A DNA stretch of 57,050 nt from Chloroflexi bacterium ADurb.Bin180 (lineage in GTDB: Bacteria; Chloroflexota; Anaerolineae; UBA2200): NCBI GenBank assembly GCA_002070215.1, contig MWCV01000014.1, positions 1-57,050 on the forward strand, given 5' to 3'. A program made the translations under genes and the position numbers. This document shows, one piece after another, positions 15,574-24,016 of the stretch. The notes beneath the pieces are model-generated. The model made no database searches and was not told where the DNA came from. It was given only the letters and a program-made list of their open reading frames with translations. The first letter of the stretch is position 1, and each line of letters begins with the position of its first letter.

Positions 15574-15579
15574 CTGGGC

Positions 15580-16473
15580 CTATGCCTGCTTCCCGGACGC
15601 GGCCTGTTGCAGGATCTTGACCGTAGCGCTGGCGCCAATTCGGGTCGCGCCGGCGGCCAGCATCTTTGTCATCGTCTCATAGTCGCGCACGCCGCCCGCT
15701 GCCTTGACCCCCATCTCGGCCCCCACGGTGCGACGCATGAGCTCGACATCGTGCAGTGTTGCCCCACCCGGCCCGTAGCCGGTTGAGGTCTTGACCATGT
15801 CGGCATCAGCCGCTCTGGCCAGCAAACAGGCCTTGACCTTCTGATCGTCGGTCAGGTAGGCCGCTTCGATGATCACTTTGACCAGCGCGCGGTTGCGGTG
15901 CGCCACGTGCACGACAGCTTGGATGTCACGCTGTACCAGCGCGTGGTCGCCTGCTTTCATCGCGCCAACGAGGATCACCATATCCACCTCGCTGGCCCCG
16001 TCGCAGGTCACCCGTTCGGTCTCGTATGCTTTGACCTCGGGGAGGGTAGCGCCAAAGGGGAAGCCAACCACGCTGCAGACCGCCACGCCGCTGCCGCGCA
16101 GCAAGTCCGAGCACGTGCGCACATAACAGGGGTTCACACAGACACTGGCGCACCGATACTGCCGCGCCTCGTCGCAGAGCGAGCTGATTTCTTCCGGAGT
16201 AGCGTCGGGCTTGAGTAGAGTGTGATCGATGTACTGAGCAACGCCGGGGCGAACGTTCTTGATACCGGGGACTGCTTCAATGCGCGCGGCGCCCGCGTCC
16301 ACGATCTTCTGGACCAGCTCGGGGCACTTTTCGACGCACAGGCGGCACTCGGCGCAGGCCCCGCCTTGCACTACCGCGCAAGTGCGGCCAGCCGACCGCT
16401 TTTCCAGCTCCTGCAGCACCTGGTGCGTGATGCGCTCGATCAGCGTCTTGACTTCAACGTCAGCGTCGCTCAT
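15580..16473 (-). CDS. deoC: Deoxyribose-phosphate aldolase with cargo helix and Cys4 motif
   Basis: The 297-residue protein has a class I DeoC core from about residue 78 (YIDHTLLKPDAT). The Schiff-base Lys is in ADMVKTSTG, the relay Lys in GVKAAGGVRDY, and the Asp in EVDMVI. It splits 2-deoxyribose-5-phosphate into glyceraldehyde-3-phosphate and acetaldehyde. The first 27 residues form an amphipathic helix (VEVKTLIERITHQVLQEL) like an encapsulation peptide. It is followed by CAECRLCVEKCP (Cys40, 43, 46, 50), the spacing of a [4Fe-4S] ferredoxin motif. Normal DeoC is about 220-260 residues. ATG at 16473 follows GGAGG. The added parts suggest compartment cargo; the cluster is inferred. Confidence 0.93.
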   Translation of the reverse strand: MSDADVEVKTLIERITHQVLQELEKRSAGRTCAVVQGGACAECRLCVEKCPELVQKIVDAGAARIEAVPGIKNVRPGVAQYIDHTLLKPDATPEEISSLCDEARQYRCASVCVNPCYVRTCSDLLRGSGVAVCSVVGFPFGATLPEVKAYETERVTCDGASEVDMVILVGAMKAGDHALVQRDIQAVVHVAHRNRALVKVIIEAAYLTDDQKVKACLLARAADADMVKTSTGYGPGGATLHDVELMRRTVGAEMGVKAAGGVRDYETMTKMLAAGATRIGASATVKILQQAASGKQA

Positions 16474-16616
16474 CCATCCTCCGCTGGCCGGCCAGGTCGT
16501 CCCTGGACGGCCGGAGCAGTTGCTGTGGTCTTGTGGGTCTGGCTGGTGGTCGCATTGCCCGCCAGCCAGAAGAACGCGCCTGGCCACATCCCGTCAGGGT
16601 GCGGCTACACGGCGAC

Positions 16617-16646
16617 AGTATACAACAAGTGAGCTACAAGTGTCAA
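16617..16646 (-). promoter_or_regulatory. Strong promoter upstream of deoC
   Basis: TTGACA (16641-16646) and TATACT (16617-16622) on the minus strand are 18 bp apart. The -35 box overlaps the uridine phosphorylase stop codon. It gives deoC a leader of about 137 bases in which I see no riboswitch that I recognise. It probably drives deoC, the BMC-P genes and possibly the whole compartment operon. Confidence 0.6.
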
Positions 16647-17437
16647 GACGACTTTTCGGACTGCTGCAGTAGAACCACTGCCTCCGAAGCGACCCGCGCC
16701 ATATGAACGAGTGTACTCCTGTCGTGGCTGAATGCCTGCTCCGGATCGAACTGGCCGGTGTGACCCGACGCCTTGAGCACGTTGTCCACCACGACCGCAC
16801 AGGCGCCAGCCCGCAGTCCCCACACCCGGGCCAGCACAAAGATGACACTCGCTTCCATCTCTGCACCCAGCACTCCCAGCCGCTGCAGGTCGGCGAAATG
16901 CTCGGCCCAGTCGGACTGCCAGTAGTTGTTGAAGGACGAACCAGGCCTGGAGTGGCGGGCATAGAATGAATCGGCGCTGCGCGTGGTGCCCACATGGTAG
17001 CGACCCCCTGTCGACTGCGCCGCCGTGATCAGCGCCTGCGTAACCTCCAGCGACGCTACGGCCGGAAACTCGGGTGGCGCGTACAGGTGTGATGCCCCAT
17101 CGTAGCGCATGGCCGAGTCAAAGATGGCCAGGTCACCGATGTTCACCTGGTCAAGAAAGGTGCCGCAGGTGCCAATACGAATAAAGACTCGCGCCCCGAT
17201 TCTGGCCAGCTCCTCCAGAGCGATCGCCGTGGATGGGCAGCCGATGCCAGTGCTGGTGCAGGAGATGGGCACTCCCTTGTACTGGCCAGTGTAGGTCACG
17301 TACTCACGGTTCTGCGCGACCAGGTGGGCACTGTCCCACTGCTCGGCGACCAGCGGCACGCGCCCGGGGTCACCCGGCAGCAGGACAAAGGGCGCCACAT
17401 CACCTGAATCGCAGCGAATATGGTATTGCAGAGCCAT
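16643..17437 (-). CDS. udp: Uridine phosphorylase-family nucleoside phosphorylase
   Basis: The 264-residue protein of the nucleoside phosphorylase I family shows the phosphate loop LLPGDPGRV, the ribose/phosphate segment TGIGCPSTAIALEEL, RIGTCGTF, and the late GAEMEASVIFVLARV with its ribose-binding Glu. It should cleave uridine or deoxyuridine with phosphate to base and (deoxy)ribose-1-phosphate. ATG at 17437 follows GGGAGG. Its place just before a BMC-linked deoC suggests it feeds deoxyribose phosphate to the aldolase; a phosphopentomutase, needed between them, is not visible. Specificity for uridine over other nucleosides is likely but unproven. Confidence 0.85.
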   Translation of the reverse strand: MALQYHIRCDSGDVAPFVLLPGDPGRVPLVAEQWDSAHLVAQNREYVTYTGQYKGVPISCTSTGIGCPSTAIALEELARIGARVFIRIGTCGTFLDQVNIGDLAIFDSAMRYDGASHLYAPPEFPAVASLEVTQALITAAQSTGGRYHVGTTRSADSFYARHSRPGSSFNNYWQSDWAEHFADLQRLGVLGAEMEASVIFVLARVWGLRAGACAVVVDNVLKASGHTGQFDPEQAFSHDRSTLVHMARVASEAVVLLQQSEKSS

Positions 17438-17490
17438 TGCTTTCCTCCCTCTTCTGGCGGTTGGTCAAGGCGTGTCGATACGGTAGCGGG

Positions 17491-19884
17491 CTACTGCGTA
17501 TCCCTCGGCACCAGCTTGGCAATGGTGACACCCTCTCCGCCCTCGTTCAGCTCGCCCGGTCTGAATGAGGCTACCAAAGGGTGCTCGGCCAGGGTCTGGC
17601 GCACCACCTGGCGTAGCGTGCCTGTTCCCTTGCCGTGCACGATGCGCACAAAGGGCAAGGCAGCCAGATAGGCTTCATTGAGGTAACTGCTCAACTGGGG
17701 CAGTACATCCTCCACCCGCTGCCCTCGCAGGTGCAGCTCGACGTTCGGCATCTGCTTCCTGGCCAGTGAAACGTGCACTCGACTCGATCCCGCCGGGACA
17801 ACCGCGCCCGGTCGTTTCTCCAACTGAATCAAGGGCACCTTGGCGCGGAAGAGCCCCATCTGCACCTCCGCCTCACCCTCCAGCATGTCAACGACCTGCC
17901 CCAACTGACCCAGGCTCGACACCCAGACGGTGTCTCCCCTGGCCAACTGCTCGCGGACGCTGGCTGTCTCCGCCTCGACGGAGGCTGGCGGTGGTTCCAG
18001 GGCCTGTTGCTTCTCCTCAAGCTTCTTGAGGCTCTTGTGCGCCTGCTCCAGCCATTCTTTGGACTGGCCCTTGCGCTCGATGACCTTGCGTATGCGGGCC
18101 AGCTCCTCCGTAGCCTCCTCCAGTTGCGCGCGTGCCTCGGCCAGCAAATCGCTGCGTTCGCGCTCTGTCTCGCGCACCAGCCGCTTTGCCTCGCGGTCTT
18201 TCTCCCGCGCCGCGGATAGCGCCGTCTGCGCAGCGCTGGTCGCCCGGCCCAGCTCGTGGCGCGAGCGCCTGACCCGCTCCAGCAAACGGTCCGCTTCCTG
18301 ATCCTGGGTGGAGATGAATCCCTGAGCCTGGTCGATAATGGGTTGCGGCAATCCCAGGCGCCTGGCTATGGCAAAGGCGTTGCTCTTGCCCGGCAGGCCC
18401 ACGGTCAGCCGATAGGTAGGCGATAGCGTAGCCACGTCGAACTCAACGGAGGCGTTCTCGACGCCCTCCGTGGCCTGCGCAAATAACTTGAGCTCGGCAT
18501 AGTGGGTCGTGGCCATGGCCGGTACCTTGCGCTGGAGAAGCTGGCTCAAAATGGCTCGTGCCAGAGCCGAGCCTTCGGTGGGATCGGTTCCGGCTCCCAG
18601 CTCGTCGAGCAGCACCAGCGATCCTTCGTCTGCCTCTGCCAGAATGTGGATGATGTTCCCGATATGGGAGGAGAACGTGGACAGGCTCTGCTCAATGCTC
18701 TGCTCATCGCCAATATCGGCATAGATGCCGCGAAAGACCCGTATCGCCGAACCATCGGCCGCGGGAATCTGCAGCCCGCACTGCGCCATCGCTGCCAGCA
18801 GCCCGACCGTCTTGAGAGCCACGGTCTTGCCGCCCGTATTGGGACCAGTGACCACCAGGATCGAAAAGTCCCCGCCTAACTCGACGTCGATTGGCACCAC
18901 CGTGTCGGCCGGCAGAAGCGGGTGGCGCGCCCGGATGAGGCGCAGGTACTCCTTCCCTTTGTCGGGCAGAAGCATTGGCTCGCTGGCCTTTAGCGCAAAG
19001 GCGTACTGTGCTTTGGCAAAGGCCAGGTCGAGCCTGGCCAGCGCAGCCACGGTGCTCTGGATCTCTGCGCTATGGGCCGCCACCTGGGCGGTCAGTTCGC
19101 GCAGGATCCGCTCCACCTCACGCTGCTCTTCCAACTGGTGCTCGCGCCACTGGTTGCCCAGATCGACGATCGCCAGCGGTTCAACAAACAGAGTGGCCCC
19201 GCTTGCCGACTGATCGTGCACAATCCCTTGCACGCGGCCTCTGAACTCGGCCTTGATCGGCACCACATAGCGGCCCCCGCGCTGGGTGATAATGGCTTCC
19301 TGAAGGTATCCCGCCGCATCCGGGGAGGTGAGCAGGCGGCTGAGCTTTTCCAGCACCCGGTCGCGCGCAACAGCCAACTGCCTTCTGACGCGTGCCAGCG
19401 TGGGGCTGGCGCTGTCCACCACTTCGCCCTGATTGCTGATGCAGCGCTCGATCTCTGACACCAGCTTGGGGCACTCGACAATCCTCTGCGCGATCTCGCA
19501 GAGAGCGGGATAGGAGCCCGCTTTGGCCCCGGCTGCAGTGAGCTGGCCACGGGCGCCGGGCGTCGGGATGGCCCGCTTGAGCGTCCTAGCACTGACCAGA
19601 GTGGCCTGGATGTCCAGCAAGCCCTGCGGGTCGAGTATGGCATTCCGCTCGGCGTTCTTCGCCAGTTGGCGCACGTCCCTGGCTCCGCCGAGAGTGATTC
19701 CCGGCATCACCGACAACAGCGCCTTGGCTTCGGCCGTCTCGGCTTGCCAGGCATGCACTTGCTCAACATCTGACGAAGCGGACAGGGCCAGTGCCAGCTC
19801 ACGCCCGGCGGAAAAGGAGGTATGCTCCGCCAGGCGGGTCAGGATCTTGCTCAGTTCGAGTGTCTCGAGGTACTTGGGATTCAT
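17491..19884 (-). CDS. mutS2: MutS2, Smr-domain MutS-family ATPase
   Basis: The 797-residue protein has the MutS core and clamp, a Walker A in VVTGPNTGGKTVALKT, a Walker B region LVLLDELGAGTDP, a long coiled coil (residues about 520-620), and a C-terminal Smr nuclease domain (ELHLRGQRVEDVL, FVRIVHGKGTGTLR). Length matches MutS2 (about 780-800), and the N-terminal mismatch domain of MutS1 is absent. MutS2 acts on recombination intermediates or on collided ribosomes, depending on the species. It follows the topoisomerase IB gene by 25 bp and may be co-transcribed with it. Confidence 0.95.
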   Translation of the reverse strand: MNPKYLETLELSKILTRLAEHTSFSAGRELALALSASSDVEQVHAWQAETAEAKALLSVMPGITLGGARDVRQLAKNAERNAILDPQGLLDIQATLVSARTLKRAIPTPGARGQLTAAGAKAGSYPALCEIAQRIVECPKLVSEIERCISNQGEVVDSASPTLARVRRQLAVARDRVLEKLSRLLTSPDAAGYLQEAIITQRGGRYVVPIKAEFRGRVQGIVHDQSASGATLFVEPLAIVDLGNQWREHQLEEQREVERILRELTAQVAAHSAEIQSTVAALARLDLAFAKAQYAFALKASEPMLLPDKGKEYLRLIRARHPLLPADTVVPIDVELGGDFSILVVTGPNTGGKTVALKTVGLLAAMAQCGLQIPAADGSAIRVFRGIYADIGDEQSIEQSLSTFSSHIGNIIHILAEADEGSLVLLDELGAGTDPTEGSALARAILSQLLQRKVPAMATTHYAELKLFAQATEGVENASVEFDVATLSPTYRLTVGLPGKSNAFAIARRLGLPQPIIDQAQGFISTQDQEADRLLERVRRSRHELGRATSAAQTALSAAREKDREAKRLVRETERERSDLLAEARAQLEEATEELARIRKVIERKGQSKEWLEQAHKSLKKLEEKQQALEPPPASVEAETASVREQLARGDTVWVSSLGQLGQVVDMLEGEAEVQMGLFRAKVPLIQLEKRPGAVVPAGSSRVHVSLARKQMPNVELHLRGQRVEDVLPQLSSYLNEAYLAALPFVRIVHGKGTGTLRQVVRQTLAEHPLVASFRPGELNEGGEGVTIAKLVPRDTQ

Positions 19885-19909
19885 TGCCCCGGCTCAACTC
19901 CCCACCCGG

Positions 19910-21709
19910 CTATTCGTCTGCTAACCCATCTTGCTCGTCGTCTTCCCGGCGCACCCAGGAGAACTTGCGCTGCAGGGTGGAAGAGTAGTATCGGCCAAGC
20001 ACATCATAGCCCACACTTCTTCCCCAGCGATGGAACACCCTGGGGTCGATGTATGACTTGAGGCTGGTGGTCAGGTTCCAGGTGCGGGTCTTGCCGGCCA
20101 CAACTGCCTGCGCCTTGAGTTTGCCCAGCGCAAGCTGCTGACGCTCCAAACGCTGCTGCGCAGAGATCACCTTGCGCTCCGCGGCAGCAGTTTTCTTCTG
20201 GTATCTGGCCGCCAGTTTCCCGGCCTGGCCTTTGTCGCTGGCTGCCTGGCGCGCCTCACGTGCCTGGCCACGCAGCGCTGCCAGCGCCGCTTTGAGCCTG
20301 GCCAAGTCCTCCCGCTGACGCTCCAGCTTTTCCTCTGCTGCCTGCTGTCGCTGGACGAGCTTGTCTCGGCGAACCCGCCAGCCTTCGGAAGCCTTCCTGG
20401 TGTGGTTGCAGAAGGAAGCTGCCTCAACGTTGGCCAGCGTCGTAGCCTGCCATTTTCTGTGTTCGGGGTCCTCGCGAGTGACTCCGGAAGCGGACAGGCT
20501 TTCCCGGACGAGATGAGTAGCGTGATGGGTACGGAACACTTTGGCCGTCAATCCCGGGAGCGCCTCCCCCAGGAATGCGTTCACGTCGTGGCTGCTGACC
20601 CCCGGGAAAAGGTGAGGCTTGTCTCGCGTCGGGTGGCGTTTGTCGTTGTTCGCCGCACGGGCCGGCCTGGCATTCTGGATCAGGTCGGCCAGGTTCCGCG
20701 CCACCGCTTCTGGCAGAGCCAGCTCCTTGTCCCACAGGACCGAATCCTTGCCCAGGAAACGGAATTCCGCCACTCCATCGGGGCGCAGCGTCACGTGCTC
20801 GGGACGCAGCGTCGTCGCGCCAACCGTGTCAGCTTCATCCGGGTCTTTCTCATCACCCACTCGCAGCCCGAGCGCGTCGATGAGATACACCGCTGTGGCA
20901 ATGCGCCTGCGTTTGGCATCATCTGAGACCAGGCCCTGCTCGATGTGGTCCCGCACCTGCGCCAGGCGGCGGCTGAGCTCGGTAGCCTTGTCGAACTTGT
21001 GCGCCTCGCGTTCCTGTTTGGCCGCTGCCGTATCAGCCAGCCAGATGTACTTGGTCTTGTCCGAAAGAGTATCTTTCCAGCGGGCCACCCAGAGTCCATC
21101 CGGCTGCCAGACGATTTCTTTCCATTCGCCCGGAGGACGGGGTGCGTCGGGACTCAGGTTCAACGTCACGTCGCTCTGCCGCGCCCCTTCTTTCCAGCGC
21201 CCTCGCAGGGGGTGCTTTCCCCGTCCCATAAAAATGCCGCTCGGCTCGGTCATATAGGTTCCGAGTTCGCTCTGTTCGCCATTAACCAGTGCATAGCCAT
21301 ACTGCGCCTTGAGTTGAGCGCGTTCGGCCTTGCGCTCGGCAGCCCTGGCCTTGCGTTGTTCAGGTGACAGGCTCTCTCGCTGTGCCCGCTCGCTCTCAAC
21401 GCGCTGCGTCGCCGGCGTCCAGTCGACCTCATTCACCGACAGTCGCGGTGAGACGTGCAGTGCCGTGCTCAAGTCCTGCATAAAGTTGCGCACAAACACG
21501 CTGTCCTGCACATAAGGCGTGCCCTGCTTGCGCGCCCAGGCCATGACCATCTCCTCCTGCTTTGGGTCGAGCGTGACGGGATTGCCCCGCACCGTAATCA
21601 CCAGACCCCGGTACTCGGGCGGAGGAGGAATCAGGATGCCGTTATGCACGAGCGAGGTAAGGATGGTAATTGGTTTGCTTGCGGTTGCGTTTTCCATGTT
21701 CAGATGCAT
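19910..21709 (-). CDS. Eukaryote-type DNA topoisomerase IB
   Basis: The protein of about 599 residues aligns with the core, linker and C-terminal domains of human TOP1. GIFMGRGKHP and KYIWL lie in the core. The catalytic residues are Arg in LGLRVGDE, Lys in FLGKDS, Arg in LTAKVFRTHHAT, His in SFCNHTR, and the nucleophile Tyr (about residue 553) in LKSYIDPRV. A charged coiled-coil linker lies between His and Tyr. It relaxes supercoils through a 3'-phosphotyrosine intermediate. Most bacterial type IB enzymes are the small poxvirus-like form of about 350 residues, so this large form is unusual. The start is uncertain: ATG 21709 is chosen; GTG 21724 and ATG 21697 are alternatives. Confidence 0.93.
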   Translation of the reverse strand: MHLNMENATASKPITILTSLVHNGILIPPPPEYRGLVITVRGNPVTLDPKQEEMVMAWARKQGTPYVQDSVFVRNFMQDLSTALHVSPRLSVNEVDWTPATQRVESERAQRESLSPEQRKARAAERKAERAQLKAQYGYALVNGEQSELGTYMTEPSGIFMGRGKHPLRGRWKEGARQSDVTLNLSPDAPRPPGEWKEIVWQPDGLWVARWKDTLSDKTKYIWLADTAAAKQEREAHKFDKATELSRRLAQVRDHIEQGLVSDDAKRRRIATAVYLIDALGLRVGDEKDPDEADTVGATTLRPEHVTLRPDGVAEFRFLGKDSVLWDKELALPEAVARNLADLIQNARPARAANNDKRHPTRDKPHLFPGVSSHDVNAFLGEALPGLTAKVFRTHHATHLVRESLSASGVTREDPEHRKWQATTLANVEAASFCNHTRKASEGWRVRRDKLVQRQQAAEEKLERQREDLARLKAALAALRGQAREARQAASDKGQAGKLAARYQKKTAAAERKVISAQQRLERQQLALGKLKAQAVVAGKTRTWNLTTSLKSYIDPRVFHRWGRSVGYDVLGRYYSSTLQRKFSWVRREDDEQDGLADE

Positions 21710-21781
21710 CACCCTGCGGAGCACAAATGAGGAGTGAACGCTGCCTCAGACGGAGCGTTCCATCAGCGCGGCTGGCTGGAA

Positions 21782-22552
21782 CTAGAGCGCGGTCAGGATC
21801 TCTGCCTCACCGTCGGTCACAGCAATCGTATGCTCAAAGTGAGCACACAGGCTGTGGTCGCGGGTGACGACCGTCCACTTGTCACGTTTGACATAGACCG
21901 CCGGACCGCCGATCATCAGCATAGGCTCTGGCGCATAGGTCAATCCCGGTCGCAGTTCCAGTCCGGTGTGCGGTTTGCCCCAGTTGGGAATCAACGGCGC
22001 TTCGTGCATTTCGCGGCCGACGCCATGACCGGTGTATTCGCGCACCACGTTAAAGCCGTTGCTCTCGGCATGGTGCTGGATCGCGAACGAGACATCGCCC
22101 AACCTGTTCCCCGCCCGAGACACGGCTATGGCCCGATACAGCGCCTCTTCGGTTACGCGCACCAGCCGCTCTGCTTCGGGGGTCAATGTGCCCACGCCGA
22201 TGGTGAAAGCAGAATCACCCACAAAGCCTCGATAGGTGCAGCCGCAGTCAATGCTCACTACGTCGCCATTGACCAACTTGCGCTTGCCCGGGATCCCGTG
22301 CACCAGCTCGTCATTGATGCTCACCGTAATGGTCGCGGGATAGGGAGCATCCTCGTAGCTCGGGTTCGGATAGTTCAGGAAGACAGGAATCGCGCCACGA
22401 GACCGGATCACCTCTTCCGCGATCTCATTCAACTCTGCCGTGGTGATGCCGATGCGAGCAGCGCGGCGTGCCGCATCGAGCGCCAGCGCCGTGATCCTGC
22501 CCGCCTCGCGCATTGCGGCGATCTCCTCACGAGTCTTGACAATGATAGCCAC
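21782..22552 (-). CDS. map: Methionine aminopeptidase type I
   Basis: The 256-residue protein removes the initiator Met from new proteins. The metal ligands are visible: Asp in SIDCGC, Asp in GDSAFTIG, His in YTGHGVGREMHE, Glu in APEPML and Glu in HFEHTIAVT. HAD-type or secreted features are absent, so it is cytosolic. The ATG at 22552 follows a GGGAGACACGAAACGTG leader, and a good promoter lies at 22591-22619. The topoisomerase gene follows after 72 bp. Confidence 0.95.
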   Translation of the reverse strand: MAIIVKTREEIAAMREAGRITALALDAARRAARIGITTAELNEIAEEVIRSRGAIPVFLNYPNPSYEDAPYPATITVSINDELVHGIPGKRKLVNGDVVSIDCGCTYRGFVGDSAFTIGVGTLTPEAERLVRVTEEALYRAIAVSRAGNRLGDVSFAIQHHAESNGFNVVREYTGHGVGREMHEAPLIPNWGKPHTGLELRPGLTYAPEPMLMIGGPAVYVKRDKWTVVTRDHSLCAHFEHTIAVTDGEAEILTAL

Positions 22553-22590
22553 GTTTCGTGTCTCCCTGTGTCCAGTCTGGCTAAAAAGCT

Positions 22591-22619
22591 AGTATAGTGC
22601 CAGTCGGTTGAAGGGTCAA
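22591..22619 (-). promoter_or_regulatory. Promoter of map
   Basis: TTGACC (22614-22619) and TATACT (22591-22596) on the minus strand have a 17-bp spacer, with five of six bases matching consensus in each box. It lies about 40 bp upstream of the map start and may also serve the topoisomerase and mutS2. Confidence 0.6.
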
Positions 22620-22657
22620 TTCTGCGGGCGGAGCTGGTCGTTTCTCCACCCTGAAAC

Positions 22658-22686
22658 AAAAAAAGGGCCGTCGGCCAACGGCCCTT
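22658..22686 (-). terminator. Intrinsic terminator after the rubredoxin-like gene
   Basis: A 9-bp perfect stem (22663-22671 with 22678-22686, loop of six) is followed on the minus strand by a run of seven U. It ends the kamA / ATP-grasp / rubredoxin-like operon and insulates map. Confidence 0.85.
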
Positions 22687-22715
22687 GCGAGTTATCCTGT
22701 GGTTACGTCGACGCG

Positions 22716-22895
22716 TTACAGGTCGTCTGCGTCCTCCGAGCCAAGCGTATCCTCATCGAGCTCTTCATCGTCCCAGTCGTCTACGTACTCAACCTTCTCC
22801 CAGGCCCCCTCAGCGCCACAGTCGGGGCAGCGGCGCGGCGGCTTGCCTCCTTCATGGAGATAGCCGCACTCCATACATTCCCATTCCGAATCCAT
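22716..22895 (-). CDS. Small rubredoxin-like / zinc-ribbon protein
   Basis: The 59-residue protein has two CxxC knuckles, WECMECGYLHEGG and RRCPDCGAE, like the C-terminal rubredoxin-like domain of rubrerythrin. An Asp/Glu-rich tail follows (DDEELDEDTLGSEDADDL). It may hold one iron and pass electrons, or bind zinc. ATG at 22895 (or the adjacent ATG at 22898) is chosen because GGGAGG lies three to six bases upstream; the longer form from 22943 has only a weak site. It lies 65 bp after the ATP-grasp gene and just before a terminator, so it belongs to the kamA operon. Confidence 0.75.
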   Translation of the reverse strand: MDSEWECMECGYLHEGGKPPRRCPDCGAEGAWEKVEYVDDWDDEELDEDTLGSEDADDL

Positions 22896-22960
22896 CATCT
22901 CCCTCCCAACAACGCTGTGAAACACATGCGCTTTCAGTACCATGATTCGCCGCCCGCCCT

Positions 22961-24016
22961 CTACCGGTCCAGTCCGTAGCGACGCGCAGCCAGGCGCAGG
23001 ATATCGTTCACCAGAGTCTCGTAGGGCATGCCGCCGGCCCTGGCCATCATGCACAGGTCGCTAATGGTGGGATTGATCCCCGGCAGCGTATTGATCTCCA
23101 GCAGGTGCGGACGACCCTGCCCGTCGAGGCGAAAGTCAACGCGCGAGACGTCCAATCCCTGGATCGCCTCGAACGCCGCCACGGCCAGCCGCTGCAGTTC
23201 GACAGCGAGTTTCTTGCTGATCCTGGCCGGGCAGACATAGTTGATGCCCATTGGCACGTCGGATTTGATGTGGCTCGAGTAGATGCCCTTCTCCGATTCA
23301 TCGAGCGGGCTCGTGTCAATCTCCAGGACCGGAAAGAGATGATAGCCCTGCTTGTTGTAGGCCGCGGAGAGCGGCTGCTCACCGGGCCCGAGTTTGTTGC
23401 CCAGCAGGCCGACCGTGAACTCTCGTCCTGAGAGGAACTGCTCCACCAGTGCTGGCTGCTGATAGTCAGCAATCAGCCGCGCCACGCGTGCGCGCAACTG
23501 GCGTTCATTCCGGCAGACCGAGTCTGCATCGATGCCCTTAGCCGTGCCTTCGCGCAGCGGCTTGGCGAAAAGGGGGAAGGACAGCTCCTTCCGCAGCGGC
23601 TCGTCTGCCCGTTCCATGACCTGGAAAGCGGCTGTCGGCAGGCCGTAGGACATCCACACCCTCTTGGCCATAGCTTTGTCCAGAGAGAGGGCGTGGCCAA
23701 GTATCCTGGCTGCCGTGTAGGGGATGCCCAGCATCTCGAGCATCGCCGGGACCTGCGACTCGCGGCTGTCCCCGCGGTGCCCCTCGCAGATGTTGAAGGC
23801 GATGTCAATCTCGCCGCGCATCTGCTGCAGCTTCGGATACAGGTTCGTATCCCCTTCAAGAGGGACGACCCTGTGCCCTCCCGCCTCGAGAGCGCGCTGC
23901 AAGGCCAGGGTCGTTTCTTCCGAGTCCAGCTCTGCCGCCGCATCGGCCGGTTCACCGGCCGAGTGCGGGGCATTCTTCTTGAGGTTGAAAAGCAGTGCTA
24001 CTCGGAGCGGACGCAT
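22961..24016 (-). CDS. D-alanine-D-alanine ligase-like ATP-grasp protein
   Basis: The 351-residue protein has the Ddl layout: an N-terminal Rossmann-like half (RVALLFNL, IDIAFNICEGHRGDSRESQ), then an ATP-grasp half with FPLFAKPLREGTAKGI, ALVEQFLSGREFTVGLLG and the metal-binding RVDFRLDGQGRPHLLEIN, TLPGINP. It should join two amino acids or an amino acid to another carboxylate using ATP. The start overlaps the kamA stop by 19 bp, which suggests coupled translation and a shared pathway. Cell-wall D-Ala-D-Ala ligase is possible. A ligase for a beta-amino acid such as beta-lysine fits the context better, but that is inference. Confidence 0.8.
   Translation of the reverse strand: MRPLRVALLFNLKKNAPHSAGEPADAAAELDSEETTLALQRALEAGGHRVVPLEGDTNLYPKLQQMRGEIDIAFNICEGHRGDSRESQVPAMLEMLGIPYTAARILGHALSLDKAMAKRVWMSYGLPTAAFQVMERADEPLRKELSFPLFAKPLREGTAKGIDADSVCRNERQLRARVARLIADYQQPALVEQFLSGREFTVGLLGNKLGPGEQPLSAAYNKQGYHLFPVLEIDTSPLDESEKGIYSSHIKSDVPMGINYVCPARISKKLAVELQRLAVAAFEAIQGLDVSRVDFRLDGQGRPHLLEINTLPGINPTISDLCMMARAGGMPYETLVNDILRLAARRYGLDR

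Noticed and set aside
16474-16616. Cobalamin riboswitch before deoC
   Set aside because: I looked for B12-box-like sequence in this leader and in 14350-14578 because the operon uses cobalamin, but found no convincing match.
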